From: Verrucomicrobiota bacterium
GTDB taxonomy: Bacteria > Verrucomicrobiota > Verrucomicrobiia > Limisphaerales > J093
NCBI GenBank assembly: GCA_029556615.1
Contig: JAKQDD010000207.1
Span: 1-51,033, forward strand
Length of the DNA stretch: 51,033 nt
Reading direction: 5' to 3'
Shown here: positions 1 through 8,593 of the stretch, piece by piece
Layout of the letters: every line of letters starts with the position of its first letter
Numbering within the stretch: the first letter of the stretch is position 1
Notes under the pieces: generated by a model
What the model was told of the DNA's origin: nothing
The model's input: the letters and a program-made list of their open reading frames with translations, nothing else
Databases searched by the model: none
Program-made: the position numbers and the translations under genes

Positions 1-153
1 TGTCTTCCGTGGAGGGGGTTGGGTGGATTCTGGAGGCCTTAGGCGCGGTATTTCGAGGTTGATTTCCATGGCGCGCACCCGTCCGGGCAGGCAATGCCCG
101 GAATTCCTTGCCGCGCCTCGCTTAGGCGATGATTTGGGGCGCTGCGAAACGTT

Positions 154-182
154 TTGACGGTGGGGAGCCCTTCCCGTAGGTT
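154..182 (+). promoter_or_regulatory. Candidate sigma-70 promoter of secA
   Basis: A -35 box TTGACG (154-159) and a -10 box TAGGTT (177-182) are separated by 17 bases. The predicted transcript would start near 189, only about 13 bases before the secA ATG at 202. The -35 box matches the consensus at 5 of 6 positions and the -10 at 3 of 6. The in-frame TTG at 154 lies inside this promoter, which argues against using it as the secA start. Nothing else recognisable is seen in bases 1-153. Confidence 0.4.
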
Positions 183-201
183 GCGAGACCGTTTCATTGC
201 C

Positions 202-3200
202 ATGTTAGGGATCATCATTAAGAAGGTCATCGGCTCGAAGAACGACCGCGAGGTTCGACGGTTGCGCCGGGCGCTGGTGCCGCAAGTGCATGCGTTCGAG
301 AAATCCCTCGAGGGACTGTCGGACGACGCGTTGCGGCAGAAGACCGCCGATTGGAAGGCCCGTGTGAGCGCGATCACCGACCCGGCTGAGGTCGAGGCCG
401 CACTGGATGAGATTCTGCCCGAGGCGTTTGCCGTGGTGAAGGCCGCCTGTCGCCGGCTCCTGGGCAAGGAGATCACCGTGCGCGGCCTGCCGGTGAAGTG
501 GGACATGGTGCCCTTTGATGTGCAATTGCTCGGCGCCTGGGGGTTGCACAAGGGGCGAATCGCCGAGATGGCGACCGGCGAAGGCAAGACCCTGGTGGCG
601 ACCATGCCGGTCTATTTGAACGCGCTGGCCGGACGCGGGGTGCATGTGGTCACCGTGAACGACTACCTCGCCGCGCGCGACAGCGAGTGGATGGGCGCCG
701 TCTACCAGTTCCTGGGACTGACGGTCGGCTGCATCCTGCATGACCAACCGCCCGCCGTCCGCCGCCAGCAGTACCAGTGCGACATCACGTACGGTACCAA
801 TGCCGAGTTCGGGTTCGACTATCTGCGGGACAACGGCATCTACATCACCCTCGAGGAGCAGGTGCAGCGGGGCCACCACTACGCCATCGTCGACGAGGTG
901 GACTCGATCCTGATCGACGAGGCCCGGACCCCGCTGATCATCAGCGGTCCGGCGGTTGTCAACGCCGGCAATGAAATGTACCTGCAGTACCGTCCGCAGG
1001 TCGAATCGCTCGTCCACGCCCAGGAGAAGCTCTGTCATCGGTTTCTCACCGAGGCGGGTGCGCTCATCACGAAGCTCCATCCCGAGGACGGCTCGAACCC
1101 GGTCGATGCCGCCAACCTCCAGCGGGAGATCGGGCTTCTGCTGTATCGCGTCAAGATGGGCAATCCCCGTTCGCCCGACCTCCACAAGCTGCTCGAGAAC
1201 CCCGAGAACGCCCAGATGATGAACGCGGCGGAGCTCGAGTTGCACGCGGACCAATCCAAGAAGACCCTTTACGCCGAGAAAGAGCAGCTCTTTTTCGCCA
1301 CCGACGAGAAGGGCCATGAAGCGGATCTGACGGAGAAGGGCCGGGCTTTCCTCAGCCCGCAGGACCCGGAAGCGTTCATGCTGCCCGACCTGATCACGGC
1401 GTTCCACGAGATCGACTCGGGGCCGGAGACCGATGTCCGCAAGCGGATGGAGGCCAAGGCGAAGGTGCAGGCGGACTTCGAGAAGCGGGCACAGCGGATC
1501 CACGCGATTTCCCAGCTCCTGAAGGCCTTCTGCCTGTACCAGCGGGACGTGCAGTACGTCATCCAGGACAACCGGGTGGTCATCGTGGATGAGAACACCG
1601 GGCGGCTCATGACCGGCCGGCGGTGGAGCGACGGCCTGCACCAGGCCGTCGAGGCGAAGGAAGGCGTCCGCATCGAGGAGGAAACCCAGACCCTCGCCAC
1701 CATCACGATCCAGAACTACTTCCGCATGTACCGCAAGCTGGCGGGCATGACCGGAACCGCGGAGACGGAAGCGGCGGAATTCTGGGACATCTACAAGCTG
1801 GGGGTGCTGGTGATTCCGACGAACGCGCCCTGTGTCCGGACGGACGCGCACGACACGGTCTACAAGACGAAGCGGGAGAAGTACAACGCGGCGGTCCAGG
1901 AAATCCAGGAGATCCACGCCCGGGGACGGCCCATCCTGGTCGGCACCATCTCGGTCGAGGTCAGCGAGCACATCTCCCGGATGCTCAAGAAGGTCGGGAT
2001 TGTGCATTCGGTGCTCAACGCCAAGTACCACCAACAGGAGGCGGAAATCGTCTCGAGAGCGGGCCAGCGCGGGTCGGTGACGATCGCCACCAACATGGCG
2101 GGCCGCGGCACCGACATCAAACTCGGGCCGGGCGTGGCCGAGTTGGGCGGGCTGCACGTCATGGGCACCGAGCGCCACGAGGCGCGGCGGATTGACCGCC
2201 AGCTCCGCGGCCGCTGCGCCCGCCAGGGGGATCCCGGGTCGTCGCACTTCTTCATCTCGCTCGAGGACGACCTGATGCGGCTGTTCGGATCCGACCGGAT
2301 CGTGAAGGTGATGGAGCGGGTGGGGCTCGAGGAAGGACAGCCGCTCGAGCACCCGTTCCTGAACCGTTCGATCGAGCAGGCCCAGAAGCGGGTCGAGCAG
2401 CACAACTTCCAGATCCGGAAGCGCACGCTCGAGTACGACGACGTGATGAACAAGCAGCGCGAGGTCGTCTATGGCTTCCGCAACGAGATCATTCACGCCG
2501 ACGATGTCCGCGACCGCCTCATGGACATCATGGAGGAGGTCGTCATCGACAAGGTCAAGCAGTCGACCTCCGCCGATGCCGATCCCCGCGAGTGGGACCG
2601 GCGGGCGTTGTCCGACTGGGTGCATTTGAACTTCCCCCTCGCGATGCCGGAGGAGGAGATCATCCGGATTGCCGAGAAAGGCCAGGATCTCCCCGTGGCC
2701 GGTTCGCTCTTCGACGGCCTCAACGCGGCCCAGTACGCGGTCGCCCAGCACATCTGCCAGGCGGTGCGCGAACTTTACGACCTCAAGGTCAGCCTCGAGA
2801 ATCCCCAGAGCCTCAAATCCGTCGAGCGCTACACGATCCTGGGCGCCATCGACAAGCTCTGGCAGGAGCACCTCTACCACATCGACAGCCTCCGCAACAG
2901 CATCGGCCTCCGGGCCTACGGCCAGCGCGACCCGCTCATCGAGTACAAGGTCGAGGCCTTCAAGCTGTTCGACGAGCTGATGGTCAACATCAAGAGCGAG
3001 ATCTGCCGGAACATCTTCCTGAGCGCCTCGAGCATGGCCGCCTTCGAGCAGTTCTTCCAAAGCCTGCGCGGGCGCGCCATGCACGCCCAGGCGAGCGCCT
3101 TCAGCGGCGGCGGCCCTGCCGACGCCCCCGGGCCCGACGGCAAACGGGCCAGCGACGTGGTCACCGAGGCCACCACCGAGCTGGCCAAGGCCCAACCTGT

Positions 3201-3282
3201 CCGCAGCGTCCCCAAGGTCGGACGCAACGATCCGTGCCCCTGCAAGAGCGGGAAGAAATACAAGCAGTGCTGCGGCCGCTAG
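202..3282 (+). CDS. secA: Preprotein translocase ATPase SecA
   Basis: SecA is the cytoplasmic motor ATPase that pushes unfolded preproteins through SecYEG. The product is 1026 residues. The N-terminus is typical of the family (GSKNDRE within the first 20 residues). Walker A GEGKT is at residues 126-130 and the DEVD of motif II at about 231-234. The second nucleotide-binding domain carries TNMAGRGTDIKLG and the arginine-rich RQLRGRCARQGDPG. The C-terminus is a SEC-C zinc tail, CPCKSGKKYKQCC, which binds SecB or ribosomes in other bacteria. The protein is about 125 residues longer than E. coli SecA; the extra length includes a charged insert around residues 280-400, as in Bacteroidetes-type SecA. 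ATG 202 is chosen because the upstream in-frame TTG at 154 lies in the promoter and family members begin here. Confidence 0.97.
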   Translation: MLGIIIKKVIGSKNDREVRRLRRALVPQVHAFEKSLEGLSDDALRQKTADWKARVSAITDPAEVEAALDEILPEAFAVVKAACRRLLGKEITVRGLPVKWDMVPFDVQLLGAWGLHKGRIAEMATGEGKTLVATMPVYLNALAGRGVHVVTVNDYLAARDSEWMGAVYQFLGLTVGCILHDQPPAVRRQQYQCDITYGTNAEFGFDYLRDNGIYITLEEQVQRGHHYAIVDEVDSILIDEARTPLIISGPAVVNAGNEMYLQYRPQVESLVHAQEKLCHRFLTEAGALITKLHPEDGSNPVDAANLQREIGLLLYRVKMGNPRSPDLHKLLENPENAQMMNAAELELHADQSKKTLYAEKEQLFFATDEKGHEADLTEKGRAFLSPQDPEAFMLPDLITAFHEIDSGPETDVRKRMEAKAKVQADFEKRAQRIHAISQLLKAFCLYQRDVQYVIQDNRVVIVDENTGRLMTGRRWSDGLHQAVEAKEGVRIEEETQTLATITIQNYFRMYRKLAGMTGTAETEAAEFWDIYKLGVLVIPTNAPCVRTDAHDTVYKTKREKYNAAVQEIQEIHARGRPILVGTISVEVSEHISRMLKKVGIVHSVLNAKYHQQEAEIVSRAGQRGSVTIATNMAGRGTDIKLGPGVAELGGLHVMGTERHEARRIDRQLRGRCARQGDPGSSHFFISLEDDLMRLFGSDRIVKVMERVGLEEGQPLEHPFLNRSIEQAQKRVEQHNFQIRKRTLEYDDVMNKQREVVYGFRNEIIHADDVRDRLMDIMEEVVIDKVKQSTSADADPREWDRRALSDWVHLNFPLAMPEEEIIRIAEKGQDLPVAGSLFDGLNAAQYAVAQHICQAVRELYDLKVSLENPQSLKSVERYTILGAIDKLWQEHLYHIDSLRNSIGLRAYGQRDPLIEYKVEAFKLFDELMVNIKSEICRNIFLSASSMAAFEQFFQSLRGRAMHAQASAFSGGGPADAPGPDGKRASDVVTEATTELAKAQPVRSVPKVGRNDPCPCKSGKKYKQCCGR

Positions 3283-3341
3283 CGGGCATGTTTCATGGCT
3301 TTGGCGGAAAGCCGCGAAGCGAACAACTCGAGTTTCATCCT

Positions 3342-4025
3342 ATGCCGCTGGCTGACAACCTCGCCACGGTGCGCGAGCGCATCGCTCGCGCCTGCGAGCG
3401 CGCCGGCCGCGATCCGGCGTCGGTCGAGCTCCTGGCCGTCACCAAGGGGCAGCCCCCGGAAGTCGTCCGCGCCGCCGCCGACCTCGGCCTGACCCTGTTT
3501 GGCGAGAACAAGGTCCAGGAGGCCCGGGCCAAGATCCCCCTCTGCCCAGGGCGGCTCCGATGGCATCTGATCGGCCACCTGCAGACCAACAAGGTGCGGG
3601 ATGCCGTCCATTGCTTCGCGTGGATCCACAGCGTGGACAGCCTTCGGCTGGCGGAGGAGATCGACCGCCAAGCCAACCGCCAGGCCCGCCATCTCCCCGT
3701 CCTGCTCGAGGTCAACGTCGCCGGCGAGGCCAACAAGTTCGGCTACGCGCCGGACCGGCTCCTGGCCGAGCTCGAAGCCCTCAACCAGTGCCGCCGGCTC
3801 GAAATCCATGGGCTGATGACCCTCGCGCCCTGGACCCCCACGCCGGAGCGCGTGCGGCCGGTGTTCCGCCGGCTGGCGGACTTGAAGGCCCGCTGCGAAG
3901 AGCGGCTGGGGGCGCCCCTGGCCCACCTGAGCATGGGCATGAGCGGCGATTTCGAGGTCGCCATCGAGGAGGGCGCCACCCTGGTGCGGATCGGGACCGC
4001 CCTGTTTGGCGAGCGACCCGTGTGA
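3342..4025 (+). CDS. YggS/PROSC family PLP-binding protein
   Basis: YggS-family proteins bind pyridoxal phosphate and help maintain PLP and amino-acid/keto-acid homeostasis; no catalytic reaction is firmly established. The product is 227 residues from ATG 3342. The PLP-lysine strand reads LLAVTKGQ. The motif FGENKVQEA follows, and the C-terminal phosphate-binding region reads SMGMSGDFEVAIEEGATLVR, all characteristic of the family's alanine-racemase-like TIM barrel. An in-frame ATG at 3288 would add 18 residues unlike family N-termini, so it is less likely. The gene lies 59 bases after secA on the same strand and may be read through from it. Its TGA stop is followed 11 bases later by repeat A1. 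Confidence 0.9.
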   Translation: MPLADNLATVRERIARACERAGRDPASVELLAVTKGQPPEVVRAAADLGLTLFGENKVQEARAKIPLCPGRLRWHLIGHLQTNKVRDAVHCFAWIHSVDSLRLAEEIDRQANRQARHLPVLLEVNVAGEANKFGYAPDRLLAELEALNQCRRLEIHGLMTLAPWTPTPERVRPVFRRLADLKARCEERLGAPLAHLSMGMSGDFEVAIEEGATLVRIGTALFGERPV

Positions 4026-4036
4026 GCCGCCGACCC

Positions 4037-4215
4037 CTAGCGAGGCGCGCCTCAGACCGATGCAACCTGCAGTCCAAAGGAACCGTGGGGGGCAGCGGGG
4101 CACCCTGCCTCCGCGCCTCGCTCATCGAGAGTCCTCGACGGAGGAAGGGGAGGCCTGGAACCGCAGAGACCCCAACTTGACCTCATCGCACCGATTGTCA
4201 CAACTCGAGGACTCT
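4037..4215 (+). repeat. Family A bipartite inverted repeat, copy A1
   Basis: One of five related elements in the window. The outer pair is AGCGAGGCGC near 4039 and GCGCCTCGCT near 4117. The second pair is GAGTCCTCGA near 4131 and TCGAGGACTC at the right end. A conserved stretch close to CAACTTGACCT lies in the second half. The copy fills the whole spacer between the yggS-type gene and the radical SAM gene. Its terminal GAGG (4207-4210) lies 9 bases before ATG 4220 and is the only ribosome-binding-like sequence there. I cannot match it to a named repeat family. Confidence 0.85.
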
Positions 4216-4219
4216 CGCC

Positions 4220-5095
4220 ATGGACATGAATCCGGCCATCAATCGCGCCTGGCACGCCGTGCGGGATCATTCCCGCGCGCACGAGGCGTTCACCTACGTC
4301 TACCCGGTCATCTCCCGCCGGTCGGGAGGACTCTCGCTCGGGGTCAACCTCAATCCCAACAAGCGCTGCAACTTCGACTGTGTCTATTGCGAGGTCGACC
4401 GCCGGACTCCGGGGAAACGTGGTGCGGTCGATCCGGCCCGGCTGGGCGAGGAACTCACGCTCCTGGTGCGCTCGGTGCGGGAGGGCGCTCTCGCCAACAC
4501 CACGAAGTTCCGCGAGGCGGGCGAGACCGCGCGCGTGATCCGGGACATCGCGTTCAGCGGCGACGGCGAGCCGACCATGGTCCCCAACTTCGCCGCATGC
4601 GTCGAGGTCGTGGTGGCGGTGAAGCAACAGGAAGGCCTGACCGAGGCGAAACTCGTGCTAATCACCAACGCCACAGGCCTGGACCGACCGGACGTGCAGC
4701 GGGGCATCGAGTGGATGGCCCAGCACCGGGGCGAGGTCTGGGGCAAGCTCGACGCCGGCACCGAGGATTACTACCGCCGGGTCAACCGGTCGCGCGTCCC
4801 GTTGGATCGGATCCTCGAGAACCTGCTGCTGACGGCCCGGGTGCGGCCGATCATCATTCAGAGTCTTTTCTTCCGGATGGCGGGCTCAGGCATGCCGCCT
4901 GCCGAGGTCGAAGCCTACTGCGACCGGCTCGAAGGCCTGATGGCTGGCGGCGGGCAGATCCGGGAGGTCCACGCCTACACCGTCGCCCGGCCGACGCCCG
5001 AGCCCTGGGCCACCGCGCTGACCGCGGACGAACTCGAGGCCCTGGCCGCCAGGATCCGCGTCCGGACAGGGCTTGCCGTGCGGACGTTTGCTTGA
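4220..5095 (+). CDS. Radical SAM domain protein
   Basis: A 291-residue radical SAM protein. The [4Fe-4S]-SAM cluster motif CxxxCxxC is seen as CNFDCVYC (C50, C54, C57), preceded by GVNLNPNKR. FSGDGEPTM further along matches the GGEP-type SAM-binding motif. The overall layout resembles the small COG0731-like radical SAM proteins, whose substrates are mostly unknown. There is no SPASM or other C-terminal cluster domain, and no partner gene that would give the substrate. The start at ATG 4220 is supported by the GAGG at the end of repeat A1. An ATG at 4226 is also possible. Confidence 0.85.
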   Translation: MDMNPAINRAWHAVRDHSRAHEAFTYVYPVISRRSGGLSLGVNLNPNKRCNFDCVYCEVDRRTPGKRGAVDPARLGEELTLLVRSVREGALANTTKFREAGETARVIRDIAFSGDGEPTMVPNFAACVEVVVAVKQQEGLTEAKLVLITNATGLDRPDVQRGIEWMAQHRGEVWGKLDAGTEDYYRRVNRSRVPLDRILENLLLTARVRPIIIQSLFFRMAGSGMPPAEVEAYCDRLEGLMAGGGQIREVHAYTVARPTPEPWATALTADELEALAARIRVRTGLAVRTFA

Positions 5096-5369
5096 ACGGG
5101 ATCCCAGAGGCCGAGGCGAAAAGGAGAGGGGGCCTGCTCTGAGCCCCGTCGAGGGGCAACTGTGAATCTGTCCCCCTATTCTCACTGTCCAGCCCGTTCA
5201 GCCTGTTCATCCTGTCGGGCCGCGCCCAAATCCGCGAGCGGGCGGGCCACCCCGGAACCGACACCCCACGCGCCTTCAAGGCGGAAAGCCACCAGGAGCC
5301 GATGGCGAATGTTCGCGCCGCACGCGTTAGGCGAGGATCCGGGGCCGCGGCTCCGGGCTTGCCGGCGGC
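5096..5369 (+). other. Intergenic stretch before the mla operon
   Basis: The region has no convincing gene. It contains repeat B1 (5238-5340). Just before it, around 5195-5217, is the tract CAGCCTGTTCATCCTGTC. No promoter box stands out. Confidence 0.5.
5238..5340 (+). repeat. Family B repeat, copy B1
   Basis: About 103 bases, closely matching copies at 19843-19945 and, inverted, 43053-43155. All share a GC-rich left end GCGGGCGGGCCACCCCGG, the palindrome CGCCTTCAAGGCG, the near-palindrome CGAAYGTTCG and the right end GTTAGGCGAGGATCC. B1 ends 29 bases before the mlaE start. The conserved open frame MANVRAARVRRG inside the repeat follows from base conservation; I do not regard it as a gene. 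Confidence 0.85.
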
Positions 5370-6248
5370 GTGGATTCGTGCGACATGGGGGGCATGGCTC
5401 CCGACGTGATGCAGGGGCCCGCCGGATGGCGGCGCGTCCTGGTCTCGGCCGTGCCGGTTTCATCGACCGGGACGGCGGGGCGTTGGCTTCTGGGCTGGAT
5501 CGAGACGACGCATCGGCTGATCGCCTTTGCGTTGATCACGCTGGGGGTCATGGTCAACAAGTCCCGGGACGCGCTGCCGGTGGTCCGGCCGCTCATCCTC
5601 GCCCAGATTGCCCGATGCGGCGTTCGGCTTCTGCCGATGGTGAGTTTCGTTGCGTTCGCCCTGGGTTTTGTGGTGATCGGGCAGACGGTGGCGCTGTTGA
5701 GCCAGGTGGGGGCCACGCAGTGGGTGGGGACGGTCATGGTGACCGCCGTGATCCGGGAACTGGGGCCGCTGACTGTGGCGGTGGTGGTGCTGATGCGGGT
5801 GGGGACGGCGACGCTGATCGAGCTGGGGACCACCCGTGCGCTGGGCGAGGTCGAGGCGCTCGAGGCGCTGGGCATCGACCCGATCCACTATTTGGTGGTG
5901 CCCCGCGTGATCGGGCTGAGCCTGGCGGTCCTGGCCCTGACGTCGTATCTGATCGTGGGGGCGGTGTTCAGCGGCTACCTGTTTGCGTTTCTCCAGGACG
6001 TGCCGCTGACGCCGGCGGAGTATTTGCGTCAGCTGGTGCTGGCCATGTCGGGTGCCGACTTTGTTCTCGTGGTGCTCAAGTCGGCCGGGTTCGGGCTGAT
6101 CATTGCCGTCGTCACCAGCTTCCAGGGTCTGAGCCGGCCTCTTCACCTGTCGCAGGTGTCGCAGGTGACCACCCGGGCGCTGGTGGCCAGTTCGGTTGCG
6201 ATTGTGCTGCTGGATGCGGGTTTCATCGTGATCTACTTGTTCCTGTGA
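5370..6248 (+). CDS. mlaE: MlaE-family ABC transporter permease
   Basis: MlaE permeases form the inner-membrane core of phospholipid/lipid transporters that work with an MlaF ATPase and an MlaD substrate-binding ring. The product is up to 292 residues, with several strongly hydrophobic segments. It carries the family signature region with TMVVTAVIRELGPLTVAVVV-like sequence followed by an RVGTATLIELGTTRALGEVEALEALGID-type coupling region. The start is uncertain: GTG 5370 gives the longest frame, while ATG 5385, 5394 or 5409 are equally possible and no strong ribosome binding site separates them. The stop overlaps the GTG of the next gene, so the two are translationally coupled. Confidence 0.88.
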   Translation: MDSCDMGGMAPDVMQGPAGWRRVLVSAVPVSSTGTAGRWLLGWIETTHRLIAFALITLGVMVNKSRDALPVVRPLILAQIARCGVRLLPMVSFVAFALGFVVIGQTVALLSQVGATQWVGTVMVTAVIRELGPLTVAVVVLMRVGTATLIELGTTRALGEVEALEALGIDPIHYLVVPRVIGLSLAVLALTSYLIVGAVFSGYLFAFLQDVPLTPAEYLRQLVLAMSGADFVLVVLKSAGFGLIIAVVTSFQGLSRPLHLSQVSQVTTRALVASSVAIVLLDAGFIVIYLFL

Positions 6249-7072
6249 AACCGACGTCGCGCGATCCGCCGGTCGATGCCCAGCCGTTGCCGGGGCCTGG
6301 TGGAGGTTGTGTGTCGGCCCTGCGAGGCGCCTGGATCCCCTCGAGGGAGGACCCGGAGCTCGCCATGCTGGAGGAGGTTGACTGGTCCGTGGCGCCGGGT
6401 GATTTCTGGGTGGTGGCGGGCCAACCCGGGTCGGGCAAGAGCCACTTGCTCGAAGCGGCCGCCGGTCTTCTGCCGCTGATGAGGGGCGAGTGCTGGCTGT
6501 TCGGGGCGCCGTGGCTCGGGATGTCGGCGGCGGCCCGACGCCAGGTGCGGCGCCGCGTCGGGTTCATCTTCACCGACGGGGGCAGGCTCTTCGGGCATCT
6601 GACCGTGTTGCAGAACGTGGCGCTGGCCTTGTGCTACCACGAAGCGTGTGCCTTCGAGCGGGTGCGGGAACGCGTCGAGTCCGTCCTCGACCGGACCGGG
6701 GTGACCGCGTGGGCGGACCGCTATCCGCAGCGGCTAAGCCGGTCCATGCGGCAGCGCGTGGCCCTGGCGCGGGCGCTGGCCCTGGGACCAGACGTGCTGT
6801 TTCTGGACAATCCCCTCAGCGGTCTCGACGCGGGTCAGAGCCGGTGGTGGCTCGAATTCCTGCCGGGCTGGCTCTCGGGGAGATCGGCGGTGGACGGTTC
6901 ATCCATGACGCTGGTGGTTGCGACGGATGATCTTCGGCCCTGGCTGACCGTGGCCCGCCAGTTCGGAGTGATCCGCGGCCGGCGCTGGGCGGCGCTGGGG
7001 GGCGTCGACGCGATCCGGGGCAGCCGGGATCCGCTGGTGCGGGATCTGCTCGCCGAGGGAGGGGGCGGTTGA
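6245..7072 (+). CDS. MlaF-like ABC ATPase with degenerate catalytic motifs
   Basis: By position and domain this is the ATPase partner of the MlaE permease (275 residues, GTG start overlapping the mlaE stop in GTGA). Walker A is intact: GQPGSGKS with K65. The other catalytic motifs are altered. The Q-loop glutamine is threonine (FIFTDGG, T110). The ABC signature is LSRSM rather than LSGGQ/M (164-168). Walker B D188 is followed by N189 instead of the catalytic glutamate (FLDNP). The switch histidine is aspartate (VVATDD, D228). The D-loop SGLD is kept. The frame is clean, so this is not a pseudogene by sequence. Either it hydrolyses ATP slowly by an unusual mechanism or it mainly binds nucleotide. 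Confidence 0.82.
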   Translation: MKPTSRDPPVDAQPLPGPGGGCVSALRGAWIPSREDPELAMLEEVDWSVAPGDFWVVAGQPGSGKSHLLEAAAGLLPLMRGECWLFGAPWLGMSAAARRQVRRRVGFIFTDGGRLFGHLTVLQNVALALCYHEACAFERVRERVESVLDRTGVTAWADRYPQRLSRSMRQRVALARALALGPDVLFLDNPLSGLDAGQSRWWLEFLPGWLSGRSAVDGSSMTLVVATDDLRPWLTVARQFGVIRGRRWAALGGVDAIRGSRDPLVRDLLAEGGGG

Positions 7073-7112
7073 TCTGGCTTTTGGCGGCGGGCTGTGAATA
7101 GACTCGGACACG

Positions 7113-8435
7113 GTGCAGGACCTGACACCTCAACTCCGGACGCGACTCGACCGGGTGGAACGGGCGGTGGGGGTGTTTGTTCTGCTGGCAGCCTTGGTGC
7201 TGGTGGCGGGGTTCGCGTTCTATCTCTACCATACGGCCTTGCGGAAAGGCTGGTTCAAGACCCAGGTCCATTACTGCACCTCGCTGGACAGCGCGGCAGG
7301 GTTGAAGCTCGGGGATCCGGTAAAGCTCATGGGGTTTGACGTCGGCGAGATCACCCGCATCGACACGCTGCCGCCGGACGATCTGTTCAGCGTCTACGTC
7401 GAGTTCAAGATCCGCTCCCCCTATTTCGGCTATCTCTGGACGCGGGGGACGCGCGTCCGGGTGAGCCCGGCGGATTTTCTGGGCAATCGATTCGTGGAAG
7501 TGACCAAGGGGACCAACTACATGCCGATCCACCTGGTCTGGCCCGTCCGGGAGATGCCGCCCCGGGAGGCGGCGGCATTGCCGAACCTGTCTCAGGTCGT
7601 CTTTTTGGACGCTGTCGAGGCTCCGGGAGGCGGCGGCCGGCTGACGGTGCCGATGCAGCCGCTCGAGACGAATGTGCTTGACCAGCTGGCGGCGGCCGGC
7701 GTCCCGATGGTTCGAGTGGCGGATCGCCAGGTGTCAACCAAGCACATCACCGCCGTTTGGAACCAGGCCACGGACCACTACGATCCCTACACGCCGCGCA
7801 CGAAACCCTACTGGTTGCCGCCCGAGGAATCGCCGGCGCTGACCGAACGGCTGGACAACCTGGTCCGCCAGGCGGAGGAAGCGCTCCCGGGGATCCTGGC
7901 CTACACCAACCAGTTGGCGGCGGTGCTCGGCCAGGCCGCGCAGGTGTCGACCAACGTCGACGGCCTGCTGCTGCAGGCGCGATCGCTCGTCACCAACCTG
8001 ACGGAGATTTCGGGAGCGCTGGCAGCGGGTGACGGCGCTCTTGGGCGCTGGCTGATGCCCGAGGACTTGTATGCCCAGACGCTGACCATCCTGACCAATG
8101 CCAACGGCGCGCTGACCCACGCGACGAGCACGTTCACGAATGCCGGCAGCCTGCTGGCTGCGGCCAACACCAACCTCGTCTTTCTTGCCAGCCGCCTCGA
8201 TCCGCCTCTCCAGAACCTGAGCCTGATCATCAGCAACCTCAACACGCAGGTCGAGATGAACACCAACTTCGTCAGCACCCTGCATGAGCTGCTCGCGAAC
8301 ACCGATGATCTCATCCAGGGTCTCAAGCGCCACTGGCTGTTCCGGGGCGCTTTCAAGACCAACGCGCCGGCGGCTCCCCGGGGTGCGGCCAAGCCGTTCC
8401 AGAGGTACACGAGTCCCAAGGGAAGCCTGCGTTGA
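7113..8435 (+). CDS. mlaD: MlaD-like MCE-domain lipid-transport protein
   Basis: MCE proteins form periplasmic hexameric rings that carry lipids between membranes. The product is 440 residues from GTG 7113. It has an N-terminal transmembrane anchor at about residues 19-40 (VGVFVLLAALVLVAGFAFYL). An MCE domain follows at about 45-125 with AGLKLGDPVKLMGFDVGEI, the usual x-G-x-V-x-hydrophobic-G-hydrophobic-x-V-G pattern. The C-terminal half is Asn/Thr/Leu-rich and likely helical, as in longer MCE proteins that build a tunnel. The gene is 40 bases downstream of the ATPase gene and completes an mlaE-mlaF-mlaD operon. A TAGACT hexamer 8 bases before the GTG could be a second internal -10 box. Confidence 0.86.
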   Translation: MQDLTPQLRTRLDRVERAVGVFVLLAALVLVAGFAFYLYHTALRKGWFKTQVHYCTSLDSAAGLKLGDPVKLMGFDVGEITRIDTLPPDDLFSVYVEFKIRSPYFGYLWTRGTRVRVSPADFLGNRFVEVTKGTNYMPIHLVWPVREMPPREAAALPNLSQVVFLDAVEAPGGGGRLTVPMQPLETNVLDQLAAAGVPMVRVADRQVSTKHITAVWNQATDHYDPYTPRTKPYWLPPEESPALTERLDNLVRQAEEALPGILAYTNQLAAVLGQAAQVSTNVDGLLLQARSLVTNLTEISGALAAGDGALGRWLMPEDLYAQTLTILTNANGALTHATSTFTNAGSLLAAANTNLVFLASRLDPPLQNLSLIISNLNTQVEMNTNFVSTLHELLANTDDLIQGLKRHWLFRGAFKTNAPAAPRGAAKPFQRYTSPKGSLR

Positions 8436-8440
8436 AGCGC

Positions 8441-8467
8441 TTGACTTCAGGGGGTTGCGCCTACACT
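8441..8467 (+). promoter_or_regulatory. Candidate sigma-70 promoter of the S8 protease gene
   Basis: TTGACT (8441-8446) and TACACT (8462-8467) are separated by 15 bases, which is short for a sigma-70 promoter. It lies directly after mlaD and would leave an untranslated leader of about 120 bases before ATG 8594. Confidence 0.35.
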
Positions 8468-8582
8468 TTAGGACTCAATCCGAGCGGCCAGATCGAGGCG
8501 GCGAAAAGAGGACGCCGTGTCCCGTATCGCTGGAGACAGCCTCGAGGTTCATCGTGCGCAGCCAACGTCCATAGCAGTTGCC

Positions 8583-8588
8583 GGGAGG
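8583..8588 (+). promoter_or_regulatory. Ribosome binding site fixing the S8 protease start
   Basis: GGGAGG lies 5 bases upstream of ATG 8594. This site, plus the signal peptide that follows, places the start here rather than at upstream in-frame codons near 8432. Confidence 0.7.
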
Positions 8589-8593
8589 CCATT

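Noticed and set aside
101..125. CCGCGCCTCGCTTAGGCG before secA as a family A fragment
   Set aside because: Only about 12 bases match one arm of the element and no second arm or core is present, so chance cannot be excluded.
205..3195. Long open frame antisense to secA (996 codons); similar long antisense frames at 8549-11218, 19932-25037 and 25628-27727
   Set aside because: They lie opposite clear protein-coding genes, have no family motifs, and are rich in Arg/Gly/His/Val/Leu as expected from reading GC-rich codons backwards.
5281..5340. Small open frame MANVRAARVRRG in each family B copy
   Set aside because: It has no ribosome binding site of its own, runs out of the repeat into different sequence at each copy, and is explained by conservation of the repeat at the DNA level.
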